64,000 nt of DNA, taken from positions 627,501 to 691,500 of the forward strand of contig OZ005605.1 of assembly GCA_963930655.1 (NCBI GenBank), given 5' to 3'. Position 1 is the first letter of the stretch; each line of letters begins with the position of its first letter. This DNA comes from Myrica gale. Taxonomy: Eukaryota > Streptophyta > Magnoliopsida > Fagales > Myricaceae. The notes below the pieces were generated by a model that worked only from the letters and a program-made list of their open reading frames with translations, had not been told where the DNA came from and ran no database searches. Positions 1-11,461 of this stretch are shown piece after piece. Position numbers and translations under genes: made by a program.

Positions 1-62
1 ATAATTTTCGCTTAAAGCCCAGATGGATTGCTATGCGAGAGATCTATCTTTTCTGGAATATA
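1..62. repeat. 62-bp segment repeated at 29595-29656
   Basis: The first 62 bases of the window are identical to 29595-29656, after which the two copies diverge. The match starts at the window edge, so the duplicated block may extend upstream of position 1. The second copy lies 45 bases right of the end of a PIF/Harbinger element. Nothing in the segment looks coding. Confidence 0.9.
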
Positions 63-182
63 AATAATGAAAAGCAGGTGAATCTTATATATATGCTACC
101 ACTTTATAACGGTGGGCCAAATTAATATGCCAAAAAGCCATCACATGATTGGGATTGAATCTGAGAACACTACATGTATATA

Positions 183-490
183 TGTTGTGGGTGCTGTCGA
201 CAATTGACGATTTTGCAATTGTCTTATTATTTCCAAGTTGGTGCTGTGAATATCTCAGAGATATATTTCCATATATATCTCATTACTTGGGCATCACTCC
301 TGAGTAATCCCCAAGTTTAGCAATTAGACGATTCTAATTGATTCTTTCTATTTTGCAATTATTCTATAATTATTGCATTCATTTTCTTCCTTTCCCTATT
401 CACCTATAAATAGGTCAGTTCTTGTACAGTTCTATACATATTGAAATACACAAAATTCTCTCAAACTATTCCACTTGTATGCTTTCCTAC
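183..490 (+). repeat. 5' LTR of Copia element 1 (boundaries approximate)
   Basis: It begins TGTTGTGG and ends just before the primer-binding site TGGTATCAGAG. A TATAAATA-type box lies near 405-415 and would serve as the U3 promoter. The 3' edge lacks a clean CA dinucleotide, so the exact end is uncertain by a few bases. Confidence 0.65.
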
Positions 491-573
491 TTGGTATCAG
501 AGTAGAGCATATCACCCGAACCATCTCTTGAATCCCAAATATTCCACACCTAAATCCCATTTACTCTTTGCCC

Positions 574-1491
574 ATGGCTAACGACAAACCTGAATCATCT
601 AACCCAGTTATTCATGTTCAACCAGAAAACTCTGGTTTCCAAACTGTCATTATCCTTACTAAAGTTAACTATGATGTCTGTTCTCGGATATTGGAGATGC
701 AGATTGCGAAAAACTTGAGTATATTGTGGGCAAAACTGCCCTCCCGAAGGAGATAGATGCTTCCTACGCAAAGTGGTATGCTGAAAACCAAAAAGTCAAG
801 GGATGGTTGCTGACTTCAATGTCGCCGGAGATTATGAAACGCTATCTTCAATTGCGTACTGCACGTGAAATCTAGAATACTCTTGCCAAAGCATTCTATG
901 ATGGGTCATATGAATCACAAATCTTGGCACTGAATCAACGAACCTTCTCTACCAAACAGGTTGGTCGTTCTTTATCTACCTATTATGGTGAGCTCGTCGA
1001 AATTTTCCAAGAACTAGATTATCGTGACAGGATTATAATGAATGTTATCGCTTATAAAAATTCTATTGAATGATTGTGTGCACACATATCCCTGAGTGGG
1101 CTTGATGTAGAATTTGAACAAATATGTGGTGAGATTCTCCAAAAGGACCCAGCAATGGGTCTTGAAGACACCTATGCATATGTACATCATGATGTTGTTC
1201 GCAGAGCTACAATAAATGGACAACCTAATCAATTGGAGTCCTCTGCTATGATAGCTTGTCGGGGCAAGGCTCTACAATGGCAAACCTACCCGAAATCAGA
1301 CTTTGGACCATGAATCGTGCTATTGACCAGAGTCTGTCATCTGGATCACAAAATAGAAGCTATGAAATAGGAGCTGCGAAATCAAAACGTTTATGTACTC
1401 ATTGTAGTGCAATTGGACATATTAAGTCACGGTGCTATGAACTGATTGGATATCTCGATTGGTGGGATCCAGCCAAGGCACCACGTAAATG
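574..1491 (+). pseudogene. Copia gag with zinc knuckle, broken
   Basis: The reading frame opens at an ATG in the usual place after the leader, and the text resembles the UBN2 gag domain of plant Copia elements. Frameshifts and stops (for example near 753 and 1071) divide it into pieces. A CX2CX4HX4C zinc knuckle is intact at about 1394-1438. In a working element it would bind RNA in the virus-like particle. It is non-functional here. Confidence 0.75.
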
Positions 1492-1572
1492 AAATTCAAA
1501 ACACAACACCATGTCGTCTCTGTTACTGTGGTCGAACCGTCCAACACCACTCTTCATATTTCTGCACCTAAT

Positions 1573-2770
1573 AGTAATAGTACATGGACAATTGATTTTG
1601 GTGCTACAAATCACATGACTTTTGACAATGATCATATTCAATATATAAAATCATCTGAACAATATATAGTGTCTACAGCCAATGGTACTCCCTCTCTTGT
1701 GATTGGGGAAGCTTCAATTACTCTTCTAAATAACTTGAATTTGGATTATGTTCTATTTGTGCCCTTCCTCGACCATAACTTGTTGTCTGTTGCTCAAATA
1801 ACTTGTGCCTTGCATTGTATTGTGATTTTCTGGCCTAGGTGTTGTGTTTTTAAGGACATCCGGACTCAGAAGACAATTGGTTATGGTACTATAAGAGAGA
1901 AGCTTTATCATCTCGATCTGATGCCTTCCAGCTCCAATCAGTTGGCTTGAGTTTTTTTGGGTGGATAATTCTAACAAAACTTCAGAAATTTGGTTGTGGC
2001 ATAGACTTTTAGGTCATGCATCTTTTGGATATTCAAAGAAATTGTTTTCAAAGTCGTTTTCTTCGTCAACTGTTTCAGACTTCACGTGTGATATTTGTGA
2101 ACTAGCTAAAAGTCACCGTGTGGCATTTCCAAAAAGTATGAATAAGAGTCCAGTACCATTTATTGTGATTCACTCTGATGTATGGGGTCCAGCCAATACC
2201 CCTTCTCTGGATAGTGCACGTTGGCTTGTTTCTTTTATTGATGATCATACTCGTATGACTTGGACCTAAAACCCCTTCTCTGGATAGTGCACGCTAGTTT
2301 GTTTCTTTTATTGATGATCATAGTTGTATGACTTGGGTTTGGTTGATGAAATCCAAAAATGAATTTAACTTTTTGTTTCAGTTATTTCACAAGATGATAG
2401 TCACTCAATATCAATCTCATATATAGGTTCTTCGCACTGATAATGGTGGAAAATTTGTTAATCAAGACTTGCCCTTACACCCTCAACAAAATGGGGTTGC
2501 AGAGTGAAAAAAAATCATCATCTCCTTGAAGTTATTTGTGCTTCATTGTTTGGGGCCCACATGCCCACCAATTATTGGGGCGAAGCCATTAATGTTGTAG
2601 CTTACCTCATTAATCGCATACCTTCCAACTCCTTACCGTTTCGAACTCCCTTTAATGTCCTTCGTGGGGCTGTAAGTGCTCTTACTATCCCGAATTTTTC
2701 ACTTAGAATATTTGGGTGTGTAGCCTTTGTGCACCTTTATAAACCCTTGAGACATAAACTGGAACCTTAA
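1573..2770 (+). pseudogene. Copia protease and integrase remnants
   Basis: The protease active site reads D-F-G-A instead of the usual D-S/T-G-A, so proteolysis should be lost. It is followed by a GAG-pre-integrase segment with the HHCC zinc-binding residues (WHRLLGH and CDIC around 1997-2100) and the first part of the integrase core. A 73-bp tandem duplication (2198-2270 and 2271-2335) interrupts the integrase, and a stop precedes the second half that resumes at about 2504. Confidence 0.75.
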
Positions 2771-3164
2771 GCTCTCGATGTATATTTGTTGGCTATGCAT
2801 CACATCAAAAAGGCTATCGGTGTTATCATCCCTTTTCTCGCAAGTTATATATTACTCTTGATGTTGTATTTCACGAACATGGCATGTATTATCCTGCACC
2901 CGAATCTTCACTTCAGGGGGAAAATATAAATGAATTGCAGACTCTGAATTACTCTTTGGACAACTTGGATTTTATAGGTGATGACAACTTGAATAATAGT
3001 GGTGAATGTCTAGATGAGGCAAATGGTGAATATCCAGATTTAGAAGATGAAAATAGTCAGGATCAGATGGAAGCGGCAACTTCCCCTCTTCATGAAGTAC
3101 CATTTAACCAATTGCTCTCTCAAGTTGACTCCATATCTGAAACTCAGGTAAGTTCTGAACCCAT

Positions 3165-4515
3165 TTGAAAGTGCTACCTAATCGAGTCACAAAAGGAATA
3201 CCTAGAATAAACAATGAGCTTGTTCTTAGTTCCATTCCTAAGTATCTCATAAGTAACTCTGTGTCTTACCATAGACTGTCAAAGGAAAGTGAATCATTTG
3301 TGAATCAATTATCTGTTGTACCTATTCATAGTAATGTGCAGGAGGCCTTGAGAGATCCCACATGGAAGGAAGCCATGAATGAAGAAATGATTCTTCGTCT
3401 TTCCAAAAGAACTCAACATGAGAAGTTGTTAACTTAGCTAAAGGAAAGAAACTTGTTGGCTGTAGGTGGGTTTTCACCATTAAATACAAAGTTGATTGGA
3501 CCATCAAACAATTCAAAGCCAGACTTGTCACCAAAGGATATACTCAAACTTATGAAATTGATTATGTTGAGACATTCGCACTAGTCGCTAAAATTAATAC
3601 TGTTGGTATCATATTATCCTTGGCTGTGAATCTTGACTAGTCATTGCAGCAGTTTGATGTGAAGAATGCAGTTTTGCACATAGATCTTCAGAAAGAAATA
3701 TGTATGGAATTGCCTCCTGGATGTAATATGCAATCTAAAGACAACAAACATATCTATAAATTGAGAAAGGCATTGTATGGTTTGAATCAATCTCTTAGAG
3801 CATGGTTTGGTAGGTTCACTTGTTCTATGAAGGCTTTTGGATACAGCCAACTTAACTCTGATCATACTTTGTTCTTGAAGCACAATAAAGAAAAGACTAT
3901 TGCTCTTATTGTGTACGTTGTTGATATGAAAGTGACCGGGAATGATCTGGAAGAAAAGAAGGCATTGTAAGATCACCTTGCTCGTGAATTTGAAATGAAA
4001 GATTTTGGTTAGTTGAAGTATTTTCTCAGAATTGAAGTGTTACGATCAAGGAAAGGTATTTTCCTATCTCAACGAAAATATGTCTTAGATCTCTTGACTG
4101 AAACTAGTATGACAACATGTAGTCTAGTGAGCACTCCTATGGAAGAAAATTTGAAACTAGCTATACATCTGGATCAAGTTCCTACTAACAAAGAACGATA
4201 TCAGATACTAGTTAGAAGATTGATGTATCTTGCACATATTAGACCAGATCTAGCTTATGCGCTAAGTGTTTTCAGTTAATTTATGCACTCCCCAAATGAA
4301 GAACATATGAATGTCTTCATTTGTATCTTGCGCTACTTGAAATCATCTCCAGGGAAGGGTATTATGTTTACAAAAAGAGACAACTTGGATATTAAAGGAT
4401 ATACTGATGTGGACTAGGCTAGATCAATCGAGGATAGACGATCTATGTCTGGATATTTCACATTTGTAAGTGGGAATCTTGTTACTTGGCGAAGTAAAAA
4501 ACAAGATATCAAAAT
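3165..4515 (+). pseudogene. Copia reverse transcriptase / RNase H remnants
   Basis: Recognisable Copia RT blocks include the DVKNA(V/F)LH motif near 3656, the LYGLNQS block near 3775 and the catalytic box near 3915. That box reads Y-V-V-D instead of Y-V-D-D, which should abolish polymerase activity. Stops interrupt the frame at about 3439, 3640, 3970, 4010, 4279 and 4417. The RNase H domain ends after the W-R-S-K-K-Q block near 4500, where the element is cut off. Confidence 0.8.
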
Positions 4516-4529
4516 AGCAAACGTTACTG

Positions 4530-5840
4530 TCCTACTCTACCCTAGATTATTGACACAGGAGCCACTAATCATATGGTTGGTTCTATATCTGTTCTTACAA
4601 CTATTAGTTCAACTGTTAAAACCTCAGTTAAGATGCCAAACAACTAATTTGCTATTATTACACACATTGGAACAGTACAAATATCAGATTCTATTTTACT
4701 GACCAATGTGTTTGTAGTTCCATCTTAAACATATAACTTGATCTCTGTCAATTTCCTTATCAAGCAGATTTCTTGTTGTATTATCTTGCTTAACCACCAT
4801 CTTTTCATTCAGGACCTTTGCACATGGATAATGATTGGTTTGGCTAAGGAATTAAGTGGATTGTAATATCTGGTTTCTCCATTTACTGGTTTTCGTGCTT
4901 CTTGCATTAATTCAGTTGCAAATAATGCTTCTTTCAATTCAATTTCTGCTAGTGGCCTTAATTCAACAGCCATATGGCACTGTCGATTAAGCCATCCTTC
5001 TCTTGCTAGAATGTCTTTGTTGCATAAGTACATTGATGATATTAATAAATCAAAAATACATCATTGTACCATCTGCCCTATGGCTAAGCAACATAAACTA
5101 GCTTTTCCTATTTCTACTACTCATACCACATTTCCTTTTGAACTTATTCATTGCGTCTTGTGGGGTCCATTTTCAGTTGCTGATCACATTGGCATTATAT
5201 TTTTTCCTTAACATTGTAGATGATTATACAAGGTGTACTTGGGTTTATCTACTTCAAACCAAGTCCCAAACTCAAAGCTACATTCGGACCTTCTTTGAAT
5301 TAGTTAAAACTCAATTCAAACTTAAAGTCAAAACCATTAGAACTGACTTTGGTTCTGAATTTAGCTTTCCTGATCTCTTGGCATCTCAAGGAATTGTTCA
5401 CCAACATTCATGTGTCGCTACACCACAACAAAATGGAACTGTGGAACAAAAGCACCAGCACTTGTTAAATATTGCTCGTGCTATTTGATTCCAATCCAAT
5501 TTTCCTCTCACTTTTTGGTCAGATTGCATATTAACTGCTATGTATTTGATCAACCGAATGCCTTTCCCTTTGCTTGGTAACAAATCTCTATTTGAAATGC
5601 TTTTTTCTTCGACACCAGATTACAAACATCTTCGTGTATTTGGATGCCTATGCTATGTTTTTACTCTTTCTAGACAAAGGCATAAGTTTGTTGCATGTGC
5701 CACTCCATGTGTGTTTCTTGGTTACCCTTATGGTACCAAGGGTTATAAAGTCTATGATTTACATACTCATAAAATTGTCATTTCTTGAAATGTCATTTTT
5801 TATGAAGACCACTTTCCTTTTAAACACATTCCTATCAATT
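4530..5840 (+). pseudogene. Copia protease-integrase remnant of element 2
   Basis: The protease keeps its D-T-G-A site. The integrase zinc finger (H...H...C-T-I-C) lies at about 4975-5075. The D,D,E core follows at 5215-5470 and includes the P-Q-Q-N-G-T-V-E box. Frameshifts near 5210 and stops near 5485 and 5786 break the frame. The piece to about 5786 matches the C-terminal region of Copia integrase. Confidence 0.75.
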
Positions 5841-6136
5841 CTACAAGCGCTGTCTTGTCAAATGTCATATCTGACATTTCCATTCCACCAGCAAACATTT
5901 CTGTTGTGCCTTTTGTCTCTACTCCAGGTACTTCTTCTTCAATAGAATATACTTCCCTTGATTCAAATACATCAGAAAATTCTATTCCCCCTATTATTGC
6001 AGTTCCTTTTACTGATATTTCTGAAGATATTTCTTCTATTCCTCCTCTCTCAGTTTCTTCTACTGATATTTCTCTTAGAAAATCATCCCGTGTGTCAAGA
6101 AAATCAAAATATTTGGATGAATATCATTGTCAGTTA

Positions 6137-7212
6137 GCTATGAGTAACGCTTTTCTCCATGGAGATTTACATGAGGAGATATACATGAGAATGTCTCCTA
6201 GTTTCATTCGAAAGGGGGAGTCTAAGGTCTGCAGGTTGAATAAATCCTTATATGGTTTGAAGCAAGCTTCTAGGCAATGGTTCATTAAGTTTTCTGACTT
6301 TCTCCTTGCCAGTGGATTTATTCAATCTAAGTCTGATTACACACTCTTCACACGACATTCTGCAGGTTGTTTTCTTGCTTTGTTGGTCTATGTGGATGAT
6401 ATCATCCTCACTGGTGACAATTTTGACTTGATCACTGAATTCGAAACTATCATTGATCACAAGTTCAAAATTAAAGACTTAGGGTCTTTGAAGTCTATGT
6501 TGAAATGAATGTTAAGTTAGTCAAAGAGGCTGGTTCTCCTCTCCATGATACCACTAAGTATCGCAGGTTGGTTGGCAGATTACTTTATTTAACAATCACC
6601 AGGCCAGATCTTGCTTATGCTTTGCAATTACTTACTCAGTTTATGGATCATCCCTACGAATCACATCTAGATGTTACTCATCGTGTTCTACGATATTTGA
6701 ATGACACTTTAAGACAAGGATTATTCTTTCCAGCTCATAATACTCTTCATCTTAAAGCTTCTACTGACTCGGACTAGTCTGGTTGTGTAGACACCAGAAA
6801 GTCTGTCACAGGCTTTTGTGTTTTTCTCGGGGATGCCATGATATCTTGCGAGTCCAAGAAGCAGTCTACTATCTCTCGATCCTCAGCTGAAGCTGTGTAC
6901 CGCGCCATGGCTTCAACAAGCTGTGAATTGACTTGGCTTAAGTATCTCCTTGATGATTTATGTGTTTCTCATCCTCAATCGGCTTTGTTATTTTGTGATA
7001 ATCAAGTTTCCATGCATATTGCAGCTAATCCAATTTTCCACGAATGTACAAAACACATAGAGATCAACTGTCATCTTGTTCGTGAGAAAATTCAAAATGG
7101 TTCCCTTCGCACTCTACACATCAGAACAAAGCATTAACTTGCTGAATTATTTACCGAATCTCTTACGTCTGCACAGTTTACATACTTACTTTCCAAGATG
7201 AACGTTCATAAT
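6137..7212 (+). pseudogene. Copia reverse transcriptase / RNase H of element 2
   Basis: The catalytic Y-V-D-D box is intact at about 6388-6399 and the L-Y-G-L-K-Q-A block lies at about 6250. RNase H shows the S-K-K-Q-S-T-I-S-R-S-S-A-E motif near 6855 and the C-D-N-Q block near 6993. Two internal deletions and several stops (6508, 6775, 7135) prevent translation as one product. The frame ends just upstream of the purine tract and 3' LTR. Confidence 0.85.
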
Positions 7213-7237
7213 ATTTACTGTTCTTCTTGAGGGGAAG

Positions 7238-7541
7238 TATTGAGAAGAGTAAATACCCTGTTCTCGTTATACAAAGTTGCTGACATCAAGTTACGAATGC
7301 TGAGCTGGAAGTTAGTTAACAAGCTACAACAAATATCAGTTAGATACAACGACTATTTGTTTAGTTGTTAAATCATTCTGTTAGTAAATGTCCAATCTGT
7401 TTTTTCTTAGCTATTGCTATATATAACGAACACCTTATGTAAAGTTCGATGCAATGAATATACGAGATAGATCATTCTCTCTTTCCTCTTGTTCAAAGTT
7501 TTCTCTCTTGTATTTCACTTCCTCATTCATAAAACTTAACA
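7238..7541 (+). repeat. 3' LTR of Copia element 2
   Basis: The LTR follows a polypurine tract (GAGGGGAAG at 7229-7237), begins TATTGAGAAG and ends AACA. A TATA-like stretch lies at about 7420. It is about 304 bp. The minus-strand LTR at 20831-21096 follows a similar purine tract and also begins TATT and ends ACA. Confidence 0.7.
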
Positions 7542-7550
7542 GTAATTACT

Positions 7551-8092
7551 TAGAGCATTATTAGCAGGTTATCTATTCTAGCATTTTGGCTAGAATAGAG
7601 AACCAATATAACCAAATAGTTTAAAATGAGGTTTTTGCAGCTTATATATTTTAACAAAAGTTAGCAAAAATTATAACAAATGAACAGTGGTTCTCTATTT
7701 TTAGAGAACCACTATTCACTTCTCTATAATAAAATAACAATATATTTTCTCTTTTATTTTTCTCTCTCTTCTCTTCATCCCTCCCACTCACAAACGTTAG
7801 AAAAAGACAATTTAAAAAATTTAATTTTTTATGATAAGACAAATATTCAAAAATATGACCGTTACGATAAAACGAATATTCAAAAATATAAATGTTAAAG
7901 AAACAATAGAGAAATATTTGAAAAATAATATTTTAATAGAATAGTAAAAGTAGATGGTTAAAATAGAGAAGCTGCTGGGGATGTTTTTAAAAAGTTGGTA
8001 CTTAAAATAGAGAAGTGCATTTTTTGATTAAAGTAGAGATCCAAATATGAAGAAGCTACTAATAATGTTGTTAGTACTATATTAATGCTCTA
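7551..8092. mobile_element. MITE-like element with terminal inverted repeats
   Basis: The ends TAGAGCATTA and TAATGCTCTA are inverted copies. Just inside them, CATTATTAGCAG on the left pairs with CTACTAATAATG on the right. The body repeats AAAATAGAGAAG-type units, and a perfect short hairpin (GTGGTTCTCTA / TAGAGAACCAC) lies at 7686-7713. There is no coding capacity. A TA flanks both sides. It starts 10 bp after the LTR of Copia element 2, so it is either an adjacent insertion or a local hot spot. Confidence 0.6.
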
Positions 8093-8437
8093 TTAATTAT
8101 TCTCTGTACGAATGATCAGAATCATCATTATCTCTACAAGTTTTTCATGAACGGCCATTAACCATGATTCATGAACGTAGACCTGCTGGCTCCACCTCCC
8201 CATGCCATCAAATTATATAAGCTGAGGGTCTCAGCTTTTGCATAGTATGCAAATCATTAAAAACTAAAGGGCCAAATATACGAATATAAATAACCAGGGA
8301 GAAACCTGTGAACAAAATAGTATCCTTTAAGGGCCAGACTATTGCTTTCATCGACTAAATTAAGGTCTAAACTATAAAAAGAAAAATAAGGTAGGAGAGA
8401 ATAAGCACTATCTATATATTTAACTGCTTTGTGAGGG

Positions 8438-8482
<45 letters not shown>

Positions 8483-8821
8483 CCAAACCCTGAAGAGTCT
8501 AGTTAGTGTTGGATTCTTCCCATCTTCTATGTGTTTGAATTCTTAAGCATTTGGTCATTCTATTTCAGAAACTTGAGTAAGCGTCCAGTACTCCCATGTA
8601 TAGTCAATCCCCACCTTAGCAATTTAGAATCATACCTGAACAGTAAATGCAGTGTTCCAAACAGTAAGTCCCAAGAGAGGCCTGCGCGGATAGCTATGAG
8701 AGGGTATTTTCTTTTGAGTCTGTTAAGTAAAAGGATTGAAGCATAGATAGGTTTATTGGTAGTTTATTTTTGAATCTGTTATAGTTTGATTCTTGTGTTT
8801 AGAAATTCTTTCATTTTCAAG
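8093..8821. other. Non-genic spacer with TA/GA microsatellite
   Basis: No gene is seen. A compound microsatellite, TA repeats followed by GA repeats, lies at about 8438-8481. The right half leads into the pararetrovirus remnant and may include its untranslated leader, but no primer-binding site was found. Confidence 0.5.
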
Positions 8822-9193
8822 ATGTTTAGATCCACCTCTTCTAGAAGAATTAGGTCTTCTGGCTCCACTCCACCACCTATCCCTGGCATAATAAATGAGG
8901 AAGAGTATGAACTCAATGAAGTAAACTCCAACCTTCAGGATTGAAATATTCTCAAAGTTCCCAGTAGTGAAATTTACTCCAAGACAAGTTTCAATCCTCT
9001 ATCCTTCACTGGCAATTACCATGTCAAAACTGTAGAACAAGTTTACGCACTTAGTAAAACTCATGAGAAATGTCAGCTTTTGTCTCCTGATGTCCTTAGA
9101 AAACTCAGAGGAATGATTTCAAGTACATTCACATAGGTTTAGTCCAAGTTGCAGTTAAGCCATTAACCCTGTAAAGGGATCAATGCTTCGGTT

Positions 9194-9664
9194 TTGCTGT
9201 GTCTTCGTGATGCCAGATTCACGGACTATAGCACAAACTTCTTAGGTATAATCGAGTCCATTCTACTCAATGGTCCGATCCATTTTTACTGTCTTCCAGA
9301 TTTTACCTTAAGTTTAAGTGATAAACATCTTTTGAAAGCTTTGACCTTGAACATCAAAACTTCAGGTTATGAGATGTTGGAAGGTAGTCAGCCATTATCT
9401 TTGATCTATAGAATTTATTACAAGTGCATCAGAACCAATTTAAATGTTCATGCCCTTGTTAAATCCCCAAAAGATCAAATCTTTTTGATCCAAAGTCATA
9501 CCAACGATGCCAATATCAAAGTACCTAAGTCAATCGTTTGGAAGGATATTACCCTTCCCAATGAATGGATTCTCGAAAATGAGAATACAACCAAACCTGT
9601 CCATAGCTACATCACCAAATTCTCGAAAATGGATCTCTCGAGTCATGCTAAGAGAGGATTGTAA
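9194..9664 (+). pseudogene. Pararetrovirus movement-protein domain remnant
   Basis: This is the longest open piece of the viral insertion, about 156 residues. Its pattern (a short sheet-rich stretch after I-E-S, then A-L-T-L-N-I-K-T and Y-R-I-Y-Y-K blocks) is that of the 30K-type movement protein at the start of Petuvirus/Florendovirus polyproteins. In the virus it enlarges plasmodesmata for cell-to-cell spread. The upstream sequence to 8822 appears to be the N-terminus in another frame, separated by stops. It ends at a stop at 9662. Confidence 0.7.
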
Positions 9665-9673
9665 GAATCCATT

Positions 9674-10294
9674 TTGAAAGGAAAATTCATAAATGGATTA
9701 CCTAATCTCTTTGCCCGCAAAATTAGGGAAGTTTTAAGTCAACCTACAGGTATCATTGATTATGATAATCTGACCTACGGCGATATTGTTAGTACCATCA
9801 ACAAGGAAGGCTTGAAGATGTGTATTAACATGAAAATTAGTAACCAACTTAGTAAAGACTGTAAAAAAGCTAAGTATAAAATGAGAAATTTCTATAAACA
9901 ATGTGGTCTTCCCCCAATAGCTCTTTCATGAAGAAAACATCAGAAGGAAAGGTCATTCTTCAAAAAGTCACACAGGTACCATAAGAATTCCTTTAGGAAA
10001 TTTACCCCTCCTAAAGATGGTAAACCCAAATTTCATAAGAAATCTTTTAGAAAAAAATCTCAAGGAAAATTTAGCAAAGATAAAAGTAAAATTAGATGCT
10101 ATAAGTGTAAAAAAATTAGGTCATTATAGTTCACAATGTAGAGTCAAAGAAAATATCAATTCCTTAGACATTCCAGAAAAAGAAAAAATCAAGTTATTTT
10201 CTATACTAGAGTTGCGAGACTCCAGTGGCAGTGATATAGAGATAGATGATTTGCCATCCTCTACCTCTACTTCCAACCCTAATACAGACACATA
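9674..10294 (+). pseudogene. Pararetrovirus capsid / zinc-knuckle region remnant
   Basis: A basic, lysine-rich region ends in a CX2CX4HX4C nucleocapsid knuckle at about 10097-10140. The two cysteines of the first half and the His/Cys of the second half now lie in different frames, because of an indel in a run of A residues. Serine- and acid-rich sequence follows, as is usual downstream of the capsid domain in this group. A stop at about 9931 also breaks the frame. Confidence 0.65.
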
Positions 10295-10773
10295 GTCTGA
10301 CACGCCTAACAAGAAATTAGGTTGTCAGGATAGTTGTTGTAAAACTCTCAATGTCATTAGTAAACAAGAAGAACTACTTTATCGATTTAATTGATAAGGT
10401 AGAAGATCCTGAGATCAAAGCTCAGTATCTTATTAAGTTAAAACAAGTACTTAGTAAAAAAGAAAGCAAGTTAAAAGTCCCTGAAACCCAAGTCAGTCTT
10501 ATTAAAATTTAGACAAGTTCAAAATAGCCCATAAACTAGTCACCCTTCAAGATACAGACTGAGGTTCAGCAAGTAAAACAAGAAATTCGAGAGTTAAAAA
10601 ATAAAAATAAAATTCTTGAACAAGAAGTTCTCTTTCTTAAGAGTAACCAGACTTTCAAGAAAGAAAGTCAAGCTGCTTCAGAACCAAAGGTAGAAGTTCC
10701 CGAGTTTGAACTCCCAATTATCTCTTAGGATGATCCTAAAAGCAGTAGTAAATTCCTTAGTATAGTCAGTAGA

Positions 10774-10971
10774 ATGCATTTTCAAAAATGGCATTCAAAA
10801 ATCACCATTGTAGTTAATTCCAAATATTCATTTGAGGTTATTGCCCTTACTGATTCGGGTGCAAATCTTAATGTATTCAAGAAGGTCTCATCCCTACCAA
10901 ATATTATGAGAAGTCTAAAGAACGACTTCTCTCAGCTAATGATAGTTCCATGGAAATTAGTTACAAACTAA
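10774..10971 (+). pseudogene. Pararetrovirus aspartic protease remnant
   Basis: A D-S-G-A active-site motif preceded by hydrophobic residues lies at about 10850-10861. It is in the expected place between a lysine/glutamate-rich coiled-coil-like stretch (about 10560-10680) and the reverse transcriptase. The frame closes at 10971, and downstream sequence to about 11460 is disrupted. Confidence 0.6.
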
Positions 10972-11461
10972 CTAAAGCCCATATTTGCAAAAATAATGTC
11001 TGCTTCAAGTCACCATTTCTCTTAGTCAAAAACATGCCGATCAGAAAGTTATATTAGGTACTCCTTTTATCTGTTTGTTATATCCGTTCATCACCAGTAG
11101 TGAGGGCCTTACAACAAATGTCTTTGGCCAAGAAGTCACTTTTGATTTTGTTAGTCCTCCAAAACCTAGAGAACTAGGTCTTCTTCAAGAAGCATCCATT
11201 AGTAAAACCTTAAATTTTATTGTTAGTAAAACCCAACACCTTGATTTTCTTTAGGAAGAAATCTAGTTCAAAAGAGTTGAGGGAACAACTCTTAAGTGAA
11301 AACTCCAGTCTCAAATTAAGATTTTCCAATCTAAATTAGAGCAACAAGTCTGTTCTGACCTACCCAATGCTTTTTGGCACAGAAAGCAACATATTGTTAA
11401 GTTACCTTACATTCCAGAGTTTAGTGAGAAAAATATTCCCACTAAAGCTCGTCCTATTTAG

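Larger units (their letters stand above)
183..4525 (+). mobile_element. Ty1/Copia LTR retrotransposon 1, 3'-truncated and decayed
   Basis: A 5' LTR is followed by a primer-binding site complementary to initiator tRNA-Met at 492-502, then by gag, protease, integrase and reverse transcriptase/RNase H in Copia order. Many in-frame stops and frameshifts break the polyprotein, so it cannot be autonomous. RNase H stops near 4515-4530, where the sequence passes directly into the protease of another Copia family. No 3' LTR of this element is visible, so LTR divergence cannot be used to date it. Confidence 0.9.
4526..7541 (+). mobile_element. Ty1/Copia LTR retrotransposon 2, 5'-truncated
   Basis: This element starts inside the protease (D-T-G-A-T-N-H at about 4546) and continues through GAG-pre-integrase (4975-5110), integrase (5138-5490), reverse transcriptase (about 6140-6500) and RNase H (6505-7137) to a 3' LTR. 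It has no 5' LTR or gag. Several blocks are deleted internally: the RT N-terminus at about 6137 and the segment after K-D-L-G near 6490. The fragment at 20831-22018 on the minus strand belongs to a closely related family: RNase H, the purine tract and the LTR start are alike. Confidence 0.9.
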
